From Zychaea mexicana (taxonomy: Eukaryota; Mucoromycota; Mucoromycetes; Mucorales; Lichtheimiaceae): DNA of 45,363 nucleotides. The notes below the pieces were generated by a model. That model saw only the letters and a program-made list of their open reading frames with translations. It made no database searches and was not told the origin of the DNA. A program made the translations under genes and the position numbers. Each line of letters opens with the position of its first letter. Position 1 is the stretch's first letter. Below are positions 1-10,781 of the stretch, in pieces. The stretch covers positions 442,501 through 487,863 of the forward strand of contig NW_026516687.1 in NCBI RefSeq assembly GCF_025766255.1, read 5' to 3'.

Positions 1-54
1 AAAGTTGGTCACTTTTGGCTGAGGGATAGGAAATTGAAACATATAGGATTATAT
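1..54. other. Left flank of the Gypsy element, no feature seen
   Basis: These 54 bases precede the 5' LTR. I see no gene. The five bases before the LTR (TATAT) cannot be matched to a target-site duplication after the right LTR, because that LTR is fused to a second element fragment. Confidence 0.5.
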
Positions 55-882
55 TGTTACCCCGAGAACCACCCATAACAAATAAACCAAACATACAAAA
101 GAACCACACACCAAGCGGCAATCAGAATACAATACGTAACTACCGCAGCAACCGCAGCAACTCTACAACTCTCTTGCACCCCCAAATTATCAAAAGGAAC
201 AACATAAATAGAACGAACCCTTTACCTTGTAAAGATTCGATGAACAGCTTGTTGAATAAGAGCATTACCGCAGCATCCGCAGTAACAACAACCACCGCAG
301 CATCCGCAGTAACAGCAAGTTATCGCAGCATTGGCGTTGCGCAGCAACCGCAGCAACCGCAGCATGAATTATCTTAGACATTATTAAATAACCAGAAAGA
401 TATAAATTCCTCATCATTTTATTTGAATAAAGACATTGAATTTCTACCTCCCACTTTTGACTTAACTTTTCAAGTGTTGTTTTCAATCACTCAAGACCTA
501 AACACGGCTTGTTTTATCTTACATTTTGTTTATTGCTCATAACTGAAGCTTAATAAACTCTTCTATTAAGACCAGACGTAACATTCCTGCTCTTATTTCT
601 CATTTACTTGGACAGACGTAACATTCCTGATCCTTATTCCTCATTCATTTTGGACAGACGTAACATTCCTGATCCTCATTTCTACTCACTGAGCTTAATC
701 AAGACAACAGCTCCCTACTATTTACAACCTTGGACATAACCCATACACATTTTTACCTTACTTTACACTCATATCACTTCATAACCCGTCTGTAATAAAC
801 GATATTATTACTGGTGCTCACTATTAAACATACACATAAACCGTTACGCAACTACCTGGAATACCCCAAATTCACCATAACA
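55..882 (+). repeat. 5' LTR of the Gypsy element
   Basis: An 828-bp direct repeat of 9292-10121, with TG...CA ends. It contains a CCGCAG(C/T)A-rich minisatellite (about 144-164 and 264-364) and three approximate repeats of a ~45-bp unit beginning CAGACGTAACATTCCTG (about 573-690). Where the 3' LTR has TATAAATA at 9441, this copy reads CATAAATA at 203-210 because one T is missing, which probably weakens the promoter that would drive the element. Confidence 0.95.
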
Positions 883-886
883 CATC

Positions 887-904
887 TGGTGCTCACTAGA
901 GGGA
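887..904 (+). promoter_or_regulatory. Candidate primer binding site
   Basis: Four bases after the 5' LTR the sequence reads TGGTGCTCACTAGAGGG. A PBS normally starts with TGG, the complement of a tRNA CCA end, within a few bases of the LTR. The matching tRNA was not identified. The 13-mer starting CTGGTGCTCAC also occurs at 811-823 inside the LTR. Confidence 0.45.
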
Positions 905-1044
905 TAACAAGCACAAAACAAGACAATTACCAAGGATAACGATCTCAAGAACATCCTACTTCAAGGCATTCCCGCGAAACAATCACAAGGACAAGAACTA
1001 CCTGCCCGCTCGGATATCTATCAAGGACAAGAAGACAAGTCAAG

Positions 1045-2316
1045 ATGCAAAAATACATGCCAGGAGCTTTCCAAACAAACAACGTGCGAGACGAACTTAC
1101 TCTGTTGGACGACAGCACACGCTCTTCCATGCCCCCTCATTGGCTGACTTACAGTGGATTCGAGCATGAGAGTTTCCGCACATTTCGTCGTGCGTTTACT
1201 TCTTACATACTCGTCACAGGCGCTCAATCGGAGACAAGACGACTAGAAATTTTGCAAGGAGTATTGCAAGGACCGGCTTTAACCTATTATCAAACTCAAG
1301 TCTTGCCTGAATTACAGGAAGAAAGAGATGAGAACAACTCCCCCGTCACAGTTACAGCAGCATTAGATTTGCTCGAAGACAACTACGTAACTGAATATGA
1401 CATCCAACGATTCCGCGAACACTTCTACACCATAATGCAGAAGATCGATGAAAGCCCCAGATCTTTCCTCGGAAGACTACGTGAAGCAGCTCATGAAGCA
1501 GGCATCACGGAAGCAAGCCAAGTACAATCTCGATTCAAAGCTGGATTACTACCCGAGATCAGAAAGCATTGCATTAGAAGCCGCGCATTGACGCACGAAT
1601 TGGTACTTCAATACGCTGAAGGATACTGGAATGCTGAAAGAGACAACGGAAGCATTCGCAGAGTAAACCAAAGACGAAGAGACGGCCAGACGCTCGCCGT
1701 AATGGGTGAACCCCACAACTAACTAGACACGGAAGAAGATCAAATCTTAGATGAAAAGATCGAACAACTGGTTGAGGCAGGATACTCCCCTGCAACAGCA
1801 GCGCGAATTGCCTTCAGATCACAACAAAGAAGCAACGTGGTTCAGCAAAACAATGCCAACTACAATGCACGAAGACCAAGCTATCCACCTCGAAGTCAAG
1901 AAAGACGATACCCTTACCAACCAGGTCGACGACAAAACTACAATGACCAGCAAAATGGGAATGAAAGACAACGCCCATATCAAGACCGCCGACCTTACTA
2001 CAACAACAACCAGCGACCATATCAACAGCAGCAAAGCCATAACAACGGACGTCCACAACAACAAAAGGACCACGATCAAAGGCAGTCGAACGGAAGACCC
2101 AACCAGAACGAGGAACCTGCCATGAGAACACCAAAAGAAGATCGACCGAACAGTAATAGCCGACCCAATGTGTACAGCAATTTCGCACATTTAGAAGATC
2201 GATACCAAGAGGACTACTACGACGATGTTGACGATTATTGGCATTCAGAAGAAGAATACTACGACGACCAGTATTACGAAGAATCTCAAGGATACAACAA
2301 GCCAAAAAACTACTAG
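1045..2316 (+). pseudogene. gag: Gypsy gag (capsid/nucleocapsid-like) with one premature stop
   Basis: Gag packages element RNA into cytoplasmic particles. The first 225 codons (1045-1722) carry a retrotransposon-gag-type helical region, including a segment like RLEILQGVLQGPALTYY and the conserved-looking FLGRLREAAHEAG. A TAA at 1720-1722 stops the frame, but the same frame continues without another stop to TAG at 2314-2316. The downstream part is very rich in Asn, Gln, Arg and Tyr and ends in an acidic Tyr/Asp/Glu stretch. No CCHC zinc knuckle is visible, so RNA binding would rest on the basic N/Q/R region. One C-to-T change in a CAA codon would explain the stop. Start chosen at the first ATG after the leader. 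Confidence 0.8.
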
Positions 2317-2507
2317 GGCCAGTTGCTCATGAGAGACGCGGTCAACTGAACGCCCCCACCAACAATAATAAACCCGCTAGGAACAGAAAAACACCCAAAA
2401 GCAAAAGCAAATCCGACCTGCAACATCGAGAATATAACAATGCTCAAGACTTATACACTGTACAAAAGTGACCCTTGAGCTTAGAAAACACTGAAAAACG
2501 ACGAAGT

Positions 2508-3788
2508 ATGAGCCTGAGATCAGGGTCAAAAGTCAACAAAATTGTACACGCAGATAAACCCGATCCAGCAAAGAAACGACAACGACGAGTACAATTCCAG
2601 GAACAAGAAATCAACAAACGACCATCATCTTCAAGAACCAATGAGCCGACGAAACAACCACAGGCTATACCAAGAGAGATGGCTACACCAATGGATACTA
2701 CTAGGAATGACCAAACGATGACGGATCGACCAGTTGAACGACCGATGGAAATAGACAGATCCCCGAACAAAGGAAAGGAACCTATACGGAAGAACAACAT
2801 CGACGAAGCAAGAAAACCAAAGCCACGACGCGCGCCTAGAACGAAACCAATTATCGACTACGATATTGTAGAAGATGTATCCAACATAACAGCCCAAATA
2901 AAGATCGGAGAACTTATCAAGGCTTGTCCTAAATTTAGACGAGACCTACATAGCTTCACTGCTGTACGCAGAAGAAAAGATAAATCTCTAAACATATTGG
3001 AACTGAAGCCAAATCTAGACTCAACTGCAGCATACGCAAATTTTCATCTGAAAGGACATCTAGTTGAAACACTTATTGATACAGGAGCAGCCAAAACCTG
3101 CATATCAAGAATGCTTGCGGACACATTAAGTCTAAAGATTGATGGACCGTCAAACACAGTGTTTACTTTGGGCAACGGGAAGTTTCAAGCCTCCCAAGGA
3201 GTAATTCGAGACTTCAAAATTCAAGTTGGCAATTTCCTTGAAGTGCCTATTACAGTCGAAGTATTAGGTAATTGCCCAGTATCACTCATTATTGGAACAA
3301 ACTTCTTGGATCTTGTAAAAGCAAAGATAAATTTTGAGGATGCAACCATCACCGTCAACTATAAGGGACAACAATCCTGTGCACCACTTACATACGTTCG
3401 AGAAATGCCCAGCAAGAAGACACAACGTTACCAAGAACCGCGTATAACATTATACGAAGAATCCGACGAATCCGACATAGAAGAAGAATCTGAAACCGAA
3501 AGCGACGACAGCAATTACGAATACTCCAGTAGCGAAAGCGACGAATCAACCTCATCAGAAGAAAGTGATGATGAAGAATCCTCGGGAGAAGAGGAGATCG
3601 AACAAACAAAACATGCAGAATTCTTTCTGAACGATGACCGCCAACGTTACAAACCAAATGTCAAGGAATGGACAGCTGCCGATGGATCACCCTGTTTTGA
3701 AGTCGAAACAGCCGAGGGATTCACAATACCACCAAAGGGAAAGCATAATTCTATGGGAAATTACCTCGCACAATCTCTGCAGATGTAA
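2508..3788 (+). CDS. Gypsy aspartic protease with acidic Ser/Glu-rich tail
   Basis: A retropepsin that would mature Gag-Pol. The active-site motif LIDTGAAKTCIS lies near 3073-3108 and the second conserved segment SLIIGTNFLD near 3280-3310. The N-terminal ~130 residues are basic and Pro/Arg-rich (starting MSLRSGSK). After the protease fold there is a striking acidic tract of alternating Glu, Ser and Asp at about 3450-3605. The frame differs from gag and follows a TGA at 2469, with about 150 bases between gag and this ORF, so expression would need a frameshift or re-initiation. ATG at 2508 is chosen; the open frame reaches upstream to 2475. The ORF stops at 3786-3788, before RT. Confidence 0.8.
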   Translation: MSLRSGSKVNKIVHADKPDPAKKRQRRVQFQEQEINKRPSSSRTNEPTKQPQAIPREMATPMDTTRNDQTMTDRPVERPMEIDRSPNKGKEPIRKNNIDEARKPKPRRAPRTKPIIDYDIVEDVSNITAQIKIGELIKACPKFRRDLHSFTAVRRRKDKSLNILELKPNLDSTAAYANFHLKGHLVETLIDTGAAKTCISRMLADTLSLKIDGPSNTVFTLGNGKFQASQGVIRDFKIQVGNFLEVPITVEVLGNCPVSLIIGTNFLDLVKAKINFEDATITVNYKGQQSCAPLTYVREMPSKKTQRYQEPRITLYEESDESDIEEESETESDDSNYEYSSSESDESTSSEESDDEESSGEEEIEQTKHAEFFLNDDRQRYKPNVKEWTAADGSPCFEVETAEGFTIPPKGKHNSMGNYLAQSLQM

Positions 3789-4540
3789 ACTTCTATCCGC
3801 AAATATCAGCGACTGCACCCATTGAAGCAACCAATTATCCTAGCATACGAGCCGGAGACACAGACTGCACGATCACCCTGGTAAGCTTTTCATTCTGCGA
3901 AGTAGATATCCCAAGTGGATTCTTACTAGGAGACTACATGGAGCAACATTATATACGAGACGATGACTCTGATACCGTATACTCTGAAGACTTGAATAAT
4001 GAAGAGATATATGGTTACGATATCAACCTGCAATACCATATCCAACACTGCAACGACAAGGAGCCCGATACGAGGAAGAGTTATTCTTCTTGGATCACGG
4101 TGCACAATCACCTACACTACTGGAGACCAGGAACATCGAGCCGAATAACACCATAGAAGTTTGGTCGAGAGAGAACATTACTATACCCGCCGATTTTACC
4201 ACTCAAGTGCACGGTAGATTTCTCAGACCCACAACGAAACCACTATAATTTGTACCAGAACAAGGAGTCCACCCTGCAGAAACAAGACATGAATACTTCT
4301 GCCCAGACGTAGAACAAGGAGCCACAACCTTCACCATCACGATCAAAATAATCTGCCTTCACATTTGATTATTTCACCACCGAGCTTTATTGGCACCTTT
4401 CATGAAATACAAGACAATGCAGACCCCCGGAATAGAAACACCCAATGGTGAAACCCAGGAGCCATGAATCCAAACGAACAAAAGATATTCCAACACCGAC
4501 CGACCCGCGTTAACCGGAAGAACAATTAAAAGTTACTCCA
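3789..4540 (+). pseudogene. Degraded protease-RT linker of Gypsy pol
   Basis: No frame stays open across this interval. Short open stretches exist (for example 3938-4156) rich in Asp, Glu and Tyr, but none shows a recognisable domain. Its position between protease and RT suggests a connecting part of Pol that has gained indels. Confidence 0.5.
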
Positions 4541-6137
4541 ACATACCTGACATCCCTGATGACCACGATGGCAAGCTACGAAAAGCCTTTCTCGAACTCG
4601 TACGACAATATCAAGACTGCTTTGCCTGGACAGACGACGATCTTGGATGTACCGAGCTATTGGAACATAAAATCACTCTAAAGAAGGACGCGATACCAGT
4701 AGCCTCCAAACCCTACAGATTAGCACCTGTAGAAGCTACTGCACTGAAAAAGGAACTCGATCGATACTGCCGCCTCGGAATAATACGACCATCCAACTCA
4801 CCCTGGGCCGCACCTGTCATGCTCATCAAGAAAAAGGACAACAAGTCATACAGATTCATTGCCGACATGCGAGGGTTAAATAAATCATCTATACGACCGG
4901 CGACATACGTAGACAACTTTTGGTAGGAAATACAAGCTGCAGGACAATCCCGGATTTTTTCAAGCCTTGACTTAAAGGATGGATACTTCCAAGTAAAACT
5001 CGACGAACAAAGCAAACCGCTAACGGCTTTCTCTACAAAATTTGGAGCATATGAGTTCAACTGACTACCACAAGGATACCACGCCGCACCATCTGTTTTC
5101 GTAACCCTAGTACGATTAGCATTCCAAAAAGAAGAAGACATACTTTGTCGATACCTGGATGACTTGAACGTGCATTCAAAAACAACTGAGGACCATCTTG
5201 AACACCTTCGCCGAGTATTTGAATGTTTACGAAATGCTGGACTAAAACTTGGAGTTAAGAAATGTTGGTTTTTCAAAACTGATATTTCATTCCTTGGACA
5301 CATCATCACTGGAGAAGGAATTTGCGTAGATGAAGCACGCACCAAGAAAATTCGAGAATTACCAATACCGAAAACTGTGACACAGCTGAAGTCCTTTTTA
5401 GGCTGTATGTCATGGTACCGAAACTGGATACCGCGGTTCAGTGCGATAGCACGAGTACTATATAACCAGACCAAGCAAGATGCCAAGCCATGGGGAGAAG
5501 AGGAAACAAAAGCTTTTAATAAACTGAAAGAAACCTTATTTCTCCACCCATCCTAGCACGACCAGATTTCCATAGACCTTTCATACTGAGAGTAGATGCA
5601 TCAAAGGAAGCATTTGGCGCAGCATTAATGCAAAAGGACGACCAAGGAAAAGAGAGAGTAATATCTTACCACTCACGCGTCACCACAAAAGGAGAAAAGA
5701 ACTATAGCAGTTCCCGATTAGAGACGGCATGTCTTGTCTGGAGTGTAAGACTCTTGAAACCATTCTTGTTGAACAAATTCGACGTGTATTGTGACCACAG
5801 CGCACTACGTGGAATATTAAACCAGAAAGAACCAACAGGCATAATGGCCAGGTGGATTGAGACACTGAGCGAATACGAATTCGACGTACACTACAAGAGC
5901 GCCCACCAAAACCGAAACGTTGACTTCCTCAGCAGACTACCAGGATTTGGAGAAACCACGAACAGCAAATTCGACCGTTGCCTACGATTCAAATGCGGAA
6001 ATTTCGAAGACGTTGAACTGGAGAAAAAACAAGAAGAAAAGACGACGACTGACGAACCAATACAGCAAGACGAGAATACACCAAAAATAACCGAAGTCAC
6101 CAACATAGGACATTCCAAACGCCGCGAACAAATCTAA
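4541..6137 (+). pseudogene. pol: Gypsy reverse transcriptase and RNase H, with stops and a frameshift
   Basis: RT copies the element RNA to DNA and RNase H removes the template. RT motifs in order: the approach segment ITLKKDAIPVASKPYRL (about 4669), SPWAAPVMLIKKKD (about 4798), the first catalytic aspartate in SSLDLKDGYFQV (about 4960), LPQGYHAAPSVF (about 5065), the catalytic YLDD box (about 5152) and LGHIITGEGI (about 5293). TAG at 4924-4926 and TGA at 5062-5064 interrupt it. Around 5540 the frame shifts by one base into the RNase H part, which shows ILRVDASKEAFGAALMQ (about 5583), SRLETACLVW (about 5716) and VYCDHSALRGIL (about 5786). It ends at 6137 with an acidic Lys/Glu-rich tail. Clearly Ty3/Gypsy pol and clearly inactive as read. 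Confidence 0.9.
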
Positions 6138-6384
6138 AGATTCCAGACCACAACAACTGCATAACACTTGAAACACTGAATACAATCAATCAACGTACCA
6201 CAAAGCCAACCGGACGCCGATCACAAACTGATTATCAACACATCACGAAACAACACTGATAGCAACATACCAACGTCGATCACAACACTATTACAACATC
6301 ACCCCGCACAAAGCTTATTTTGAAACATTCTCAAATTACTCGACGACATACAACTACATCTACTGTGTCACAACCAAAATCACA

Positions 6385-7896
6385 ATGGATAACAACATAT
6401 ACAACGGACTCAAGTATTATCTTGAAACACTCGAATACCCACCAACTAGTAGCAAGGAACTACGGAAAACAATTCGCACTCAAAACGAACACTATATCGT
6501 TATAAATGGAAAACTCTACCGCAAAGGATCCACGCCAAAAATGATCCTACAGAGGAGCGAGATCAAAGATGCAATCTGGATGGTACACAAACATCCTCTT
6601 GGGGGACATTTTGCATTCCAAAATACACTATTCAAGCTAAAAACAAAATACTACTGGCGAGGAATGGCGCAAGACGTAAAACAATTCATCGCACAATGCG
6701 ACCGGTGTCACCAACACAAGAAACCCAACAACCAAGAAACACTATACCCGATTCCTGTTTCGAACATTCCGTTTGAGAACGTGCATATCGATATCAAACA
6801 TCTACCAACAGCCCAGAGCCTACATCGCTATATCATTGTAGCTATTTGTTCTTTCAGCAAATATGTCGAAACACGTGCCTTACAAGTGGCAAATGCAGCA
6901 GAAGTTTCTCTATTTGTTTACGAATGTATCATTACTATACATGGCTGCCCACGTGTTTTGTGCTCAGACAATGGCTTACCTATCCAAAACAACCTTGTAA
7001 ATGCCGTCTGCAAGCAATACGGCATCGAACATCGACTCACATCACCATATCATCCACAAGCGAACGGACTAGTCGAACGATTTAATCGAACGGTCGGAGT
7101 CATGTTGAAAAGACTCAATAAAGAAGAAAAGAAGAACTGGCCAATGTACCTACCTGCACTACTATTCGCATACCGCAGCATTCGACAAGAAACGACGAAG
7201 AGATCTCCATTTTACTTGATCTACGGACGAGAACCACATACACCTTTCGACCGACACGTGCAACCACAAACAAACATTGCAGATCTCCTGGAAGAGGATG
7301 ATGAGCGCGACGAAGATACGATTATACTCGACTTATTTGAGGAACATATCACAAGACTCAATACAATAAGAGAAGAAGCGATTGATACAATCAAAAGTGC
7401 ACAAGCGGCACAGAAACGGAGAATCGAAAAGAAATTACTGCAGTAAGGCAAGGAACTGAAACGCCCTTTCCAAATTGGAGATACTGTTCAAGTATATCAA
7501 AATTACTTGGAAGGAAATTAGGCAGGACGCCTAGAAGATCTATGGGAAGGACCATTCTTGATTCACAAGGTCAACAAACGCAGTACCTATCGATTAAAAA
7601 CGATGCAAGGAAGATTCTTACCGAACCCCTACCATGGAAACCGATTGCGCTCTTATACCTTACCTGATACCGAGTACCGAGCCCCAATATCTCAGGCATC
7701 GCTGCACCTCATTACCGACGAGGTCGATGCAGTACCACCACAAGAAGATGTATCAGAATCAGACCAAGACGAAACAACACAGACGATGCCGCAGCAAGGA
7801 AGATCGGGAAGGACTAAAAATGCAGGAAATCGGAGAAAAACAAAGAAAAAGAAGAAAAGAGATAGTAGCTATCGACCTACCAGAGGACGTTCATAA
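6385..7896 (+). pseudogene. pol: Gypsy integrase, two premature stops before and in the C-terminal domain
   Basis: Integrase inserts the cDNA. The N-terminal zinc-binding module is seen as HKHPLGGHF ... CDRCHQHK (about 6586-6720). The catalytic core has D in VHIDIKHL (about 6784), D in CSDNGLP (about 6961) and E in GLVERFNR (about 7066), the expected D,D-35-E spacing. The first ORF ends at TAA 7444-7446. The same frame continues with another TAG at 7519-7521 and then a GPF/Y-type C-terminal module (LWEGPFLIHKVNKRSTYRLK, about 7537) that ends in a basic Lys/Arg-rich tail. No chromodomain is apparent. Both stops are also present in the second copy at 10640 and 10715, so they predate the copying of the sequence. 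Confidence 0.9.
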
Positions 7897-8062
7897 ACCA
7901 ATAACTCTGAAATATAAACGTGCAAATGCATAAAAAAAATATATACACTTCGAGAAGAACATATAATAAAATACATAGAGAAAAGACTGTAAAAGAAAAA
8001 AAAAACATATATAAAGAAGAAAAAACATCAATTCTATCATACCACTTGACATTGTCTGTACA

Positions 8063-8644
8063 ATGAACAACAACAACAACAACACCCCAGCATCTTGGAG
8101 CAACAACAACACCGAACAAACCGGTATATTCGTCCAAGCCCCTTGGACAGGGACCCCTTCCAGCAACAATGACGAAGGCTGGGGACCAGCACCAACACAC
8201 ATACCAACCTTGCAAGAAGGAGGTTGGCAATACGAGCCAATGGATATAGACGACGAATGGGAAGATCAACGAACAGCGTCTCCAAAGTCGACTTTTACTA
8301 GAACATCAACAAAAGATGACGCGGAAATAGCATTTGGAAAAATCAACAGTTTCCTGAATGAGGACCTCGGAACGATTACAACGCTAATCAACGAATACTC
8401 TCAAGCAACACCACTCCTGGAAATGAGGGAATTGATCAATCAAAAACTTATACAATTGGTGGGACGTACCAACAGACTCGTAGCAAAATGCCGAGTCCAT
8501 CCTCACCCGTATCTCACGGACGACCAAGTTCGCGCTATCATCATCAACATCATCTTGCGTAACACATTCACGTGGATTCCTACAAACTTATACTGCAAGG
8601 ACTGCTGCCTTACGATGTTTGGTAGACATGATACCTCAATATAA
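8063..8644 (+). CDS. Extra ORF of the Gypsy element downstream of pol (unknown function)
   Basis: A 193-residue ORF sits between integrase and the 3' LTR, on the same strand as gag-pol, in the place where env or other accessory ORFs occur in some Gypsy lineages. The N-terminus is a run of Asn followed by Trp/Pro/Gly-rich sequence and an acidic MDIDDEWED motif. The middle (about residues 80-150) looks helical and globular, with ELINQKLIQLVGRTNRLVAK. The C-terminal part contains a Cys pair in LYCKDCCLTMF that could bind metal. No signal peptide or membrane segment is visible, so it is not a classical envelope protein. Unlike every pol domain, this ORF has no internal stop. I do not recognise a family. 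A chance ORF is possible, but its length and non-repetitive middle argue against that. Confidence 0.5.
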   Translation: MNNNNNNTPASWSNNNTEQTGIFVQAPWTGTPSSNNDEGWGPAPTHIPTLQEGGWQYEPMDIDDEWEDQRTASPKSTFTRTSTKDDAEIAFGKINSFLNEDLGTITTLINEYSQATPLLEMRELINQKLIQLVGRTNRLVAKCRVHPHPYLTDDQVRAIIINIILRNTFTWIPTNLYCKDCCLTMFGRHDTSI

Positions 8645-8645
8645 A

Positions 8646-8751
8646 ACACACACACACACACATATATACATATATAATCCCAATTTATCATTATCATATT
8701 CATATCACTACCAACAACTGTAACCCAAACAACACACACACACACACACAA
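8646..8751. repeat. CA microsatellites in the Gypsy 3' region
   Basis: Two AC/CA dinucleotide runs at about 8646-8662 and 8732-8751, with short TATATA stretches next to them. They fall just after the stop of the extra ORF. Confidence 0.85.
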
Positions 8752-8929
8752 ATTATATATATATATTACAAATCCTCCTATTACCATAAATAAATCTTTA
8801 CAATGGGTGCAGAATATATAAATCGATCATAAATCACAATACAGTCAAACAAAAAAAAAACATACAAACAAAAACACGCATACACAAAGCGTAGCTTCCG
8901 ACCAACACAGACAATTCAAACAAAAGGAC

Positions 8930-9240
8930 AAAGCGCTGAAACACACAGAGTGACTCTACGATCCGTAACCAAATCCACAACAATACAAGGGAGCGCCAAC
9001 ACATACGCAAAGCGACTCTACGATCCATACACAAATTATCAATGCAATCGAACGGATGGAGCACCGAAACACACAGAGCGACTTTACGATCCACACAATC
9101 AACACAACAAACCAAAAGGATGGAGCACCAACACATACACAGCGTGACTTTACGATCCAAGGAACATCACAAAGAATTACAACAAAAATGCGAACGGATG
9201 GAGCGCCGACGCACATACAGAGCGACCTTACGATCCATTA
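8930..9240 (+). repeat. Five-copy degenerate tandem repeat before the 3' LTR
   Basis: Units about 60-75 bases apart share a core GGATGGAGC(A/G)CC ... CACA(T)ACAGAGCGACTT followed by TACGATCCA. Cores are at about 8932-8968, 8990-9028, 9055-9095, 9119-9161 and 9196-9238; the last three are the most alike. The array ends about 50 bases before the LTR. Confidence 0.8.
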
Positions 9241-9273
9241 TACAACAATTTAAACGATGTGGGACCATCTTTT

Positions 9274-9291
9274 TCCGGGCCCGAGGAGGTG
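9274..9291 (+). promoter_or_regulatory. Candidate polypurine tract
   Basis: The bases next to the 3' LTR read CCGGGCCCGAGGAGGTG. The GAGGAGG run is short for a polypurine tract, but it is in the right place to prime plus-strand DNA synthesis. Confidence 0.35.
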
Positions 9292-10121
9292 TGTTACCCC
9301 GAGAACCACCCATAACAGATAAACCAAACATACAAAAGAAACACACACCAAGCGGCAATCAGAATACAATACGTAACTACCGCAGCAACCGCAGCAACTC
9401 TACAACTCTCTTGCACCCCCAAATTATCAAAAGGAACAACTATAAATAGAACGAACCCTTTACCTTGTAAAGATTCGATGAACAGCTTGTTGAATAAGAG
9501 CATTACCGCAGCATCCGCAGTAACAACAACTACCGCAGCATCCGCAGTAACAGCAAGTTACCGCAGCATTGGCGTTGCGCAGCAACCGCAGCAACCGCAG
9601 CATGAATTATCTTAGACATTATTAAATAACCAGAAAGATATAAATACCCCATCATTTTTATTTGAATAAAGACATTGAATTTCTACCTCCCACTTTTGAC
9701 TTAACTTTTCAAGTGTTGTTTTCAATCACTCAAGACCTAAACATGGCTTGTTTTATATTACATATTGTTTATTGCTCATAACTGAAGCTAAATAAACTCT
9801 TCTATTAAGACCAGACGTAACATTCCTGCTCTTATTTCTCATTTACTTGGACAGACGTAACATTCCTGATCCTTATTCCTCATTCATTTTAGACAGACGT
9901 AACATCCCTGATCCTCATTTCTACTCACTGAGCTTAATCAAGACAACAGCTCCCTACTATTTACAACCTTGGATATAACCCATACACATTTTTACCTTAC
10001 TTTACACTCATATCACTTCACAACCCGTCTGTAATAAACGATATTATTACTGGTGCTCACTACAAAACATACACTTAAACCGTTACGCAACTACCTGGAA
10101 TACCCCAAATTCACCGTAACA
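9292..10121 (+). repeat. 3' LTR of the Gypsy element
   Basis: An 830-bp direct repeat of 55-882 with about 20 differences. It keeps TATAAATA at 9441-9448, a plausible core promoter. It is joined at 10121/10122 directly to integrase sequence and so also serves as the left LTR of the truncated second copy. Confidence 0.95.
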
Positions 10122-10779
10122 GTATCATTACTATACATGGCTGCCCACGTGTTTTGTGCTCAGACAATGGCTTACCTATCCAAAACAACCTTGTAAATGC
10201 CGTCTGCAAGCAATACGGCATCGAACATCGACTCACATCACCATATCATCCACAAGCGAACGGACTAGTCGAACGATTTAATCGAACGGTCGGAGTCATG
10301 TTGAAAAGACTCAATAAAGAAGAAAAGAAGAACTGGCCAATGTACCTACCTGCACTACTATTCGCATACCGCAGCATTCGACAAGAAACGACAAAGAGAT
10401 CTCCATTTTACTTGATCTACGGACGAGAACCACATACACCTTTCGACCGACACGTGCAACCACAAACAAACATTGCAGATCTCCTGGAAGAGGATGATGA
10501 GCGCGACGAAGATACGATCATACTCGACTTATTTGAGGAACATATCACAAGACTCAATACAATAAGAGAAGAAGCGATTGATACAATCAAAAGTGCACAA
10601 GCGGCACAGAAACGGAGAATCGAAAAGAAATTACTGCAGTAAGGCAAGGAACTGAAACGCCCTTTCCAAATTGGAGATACTGTTCAAGTATATCAAAATT
10701 ACTTGGAAGGAAATTAGGCAGGACGCCTAGAAGATCTATGGGAAGGACCATTCTTGATTCACAAGGTCAACAAACGCGG
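10122..10779 (+). pseudogene. pol: Integrase fragment of the second Gypsy copy
   Basis: Starts inside the integrase core (ITIHGCPRVLCSDNG) and runs through VERFNR to the shared TAA at 10640-10642 and the shared TAG at 10715-10717. It lacks the zinc-binding module and the first catalytic aspartate, so it is a dead fragment. It is almost identical to 6926-7583 (about two or three differences in 656 bases). Confidence 0.9.
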
Positions 10780-10781
10780 TA

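Larger units (their letters stand above)
55..10121 (+). mobile_element. Ty3/Gypsy LTR retrotransposon, decayed, extra ORF after pol
   Basis: A full-length element bounded by two LTRs that begin TGTTAC and end TAACA. The internal order is gag, protease, reverse transcriptase, RNase H, integrase; integrase after RT/RNase H is the Ty3/Gypsy order. A further ORF and a tandem-repeat tract lie between integrase and the 3' LTR. By eye the LTRs differ at about 20 positions in 828, so the insertion is not very recent. Coding frames carry at least five in-frame stops (1720, 4924, 5062, 7444, 7519) and frameshifts between 3789 and 4540 and near 5540, so it cannot make a full Pol protein as read. No target-site duplication is visible. 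Confidence 0.95.

Noticed and set aside
264..364. CRISPR-like or gene-like CCGCAGCA repeats in the LTR
   Set aside because: Short variable minisatellite without spacer structure, repeated in both LTRs; the overlapping ORFs are by-products of the repeat.
8503..9216. Several Cys/Val-rich minus-strand ORFs in the Gypsy 3' region
   Set aside because: They are translations of CA microsatellites and of the tandem repeat on the opposite strand; no plausible protein features.
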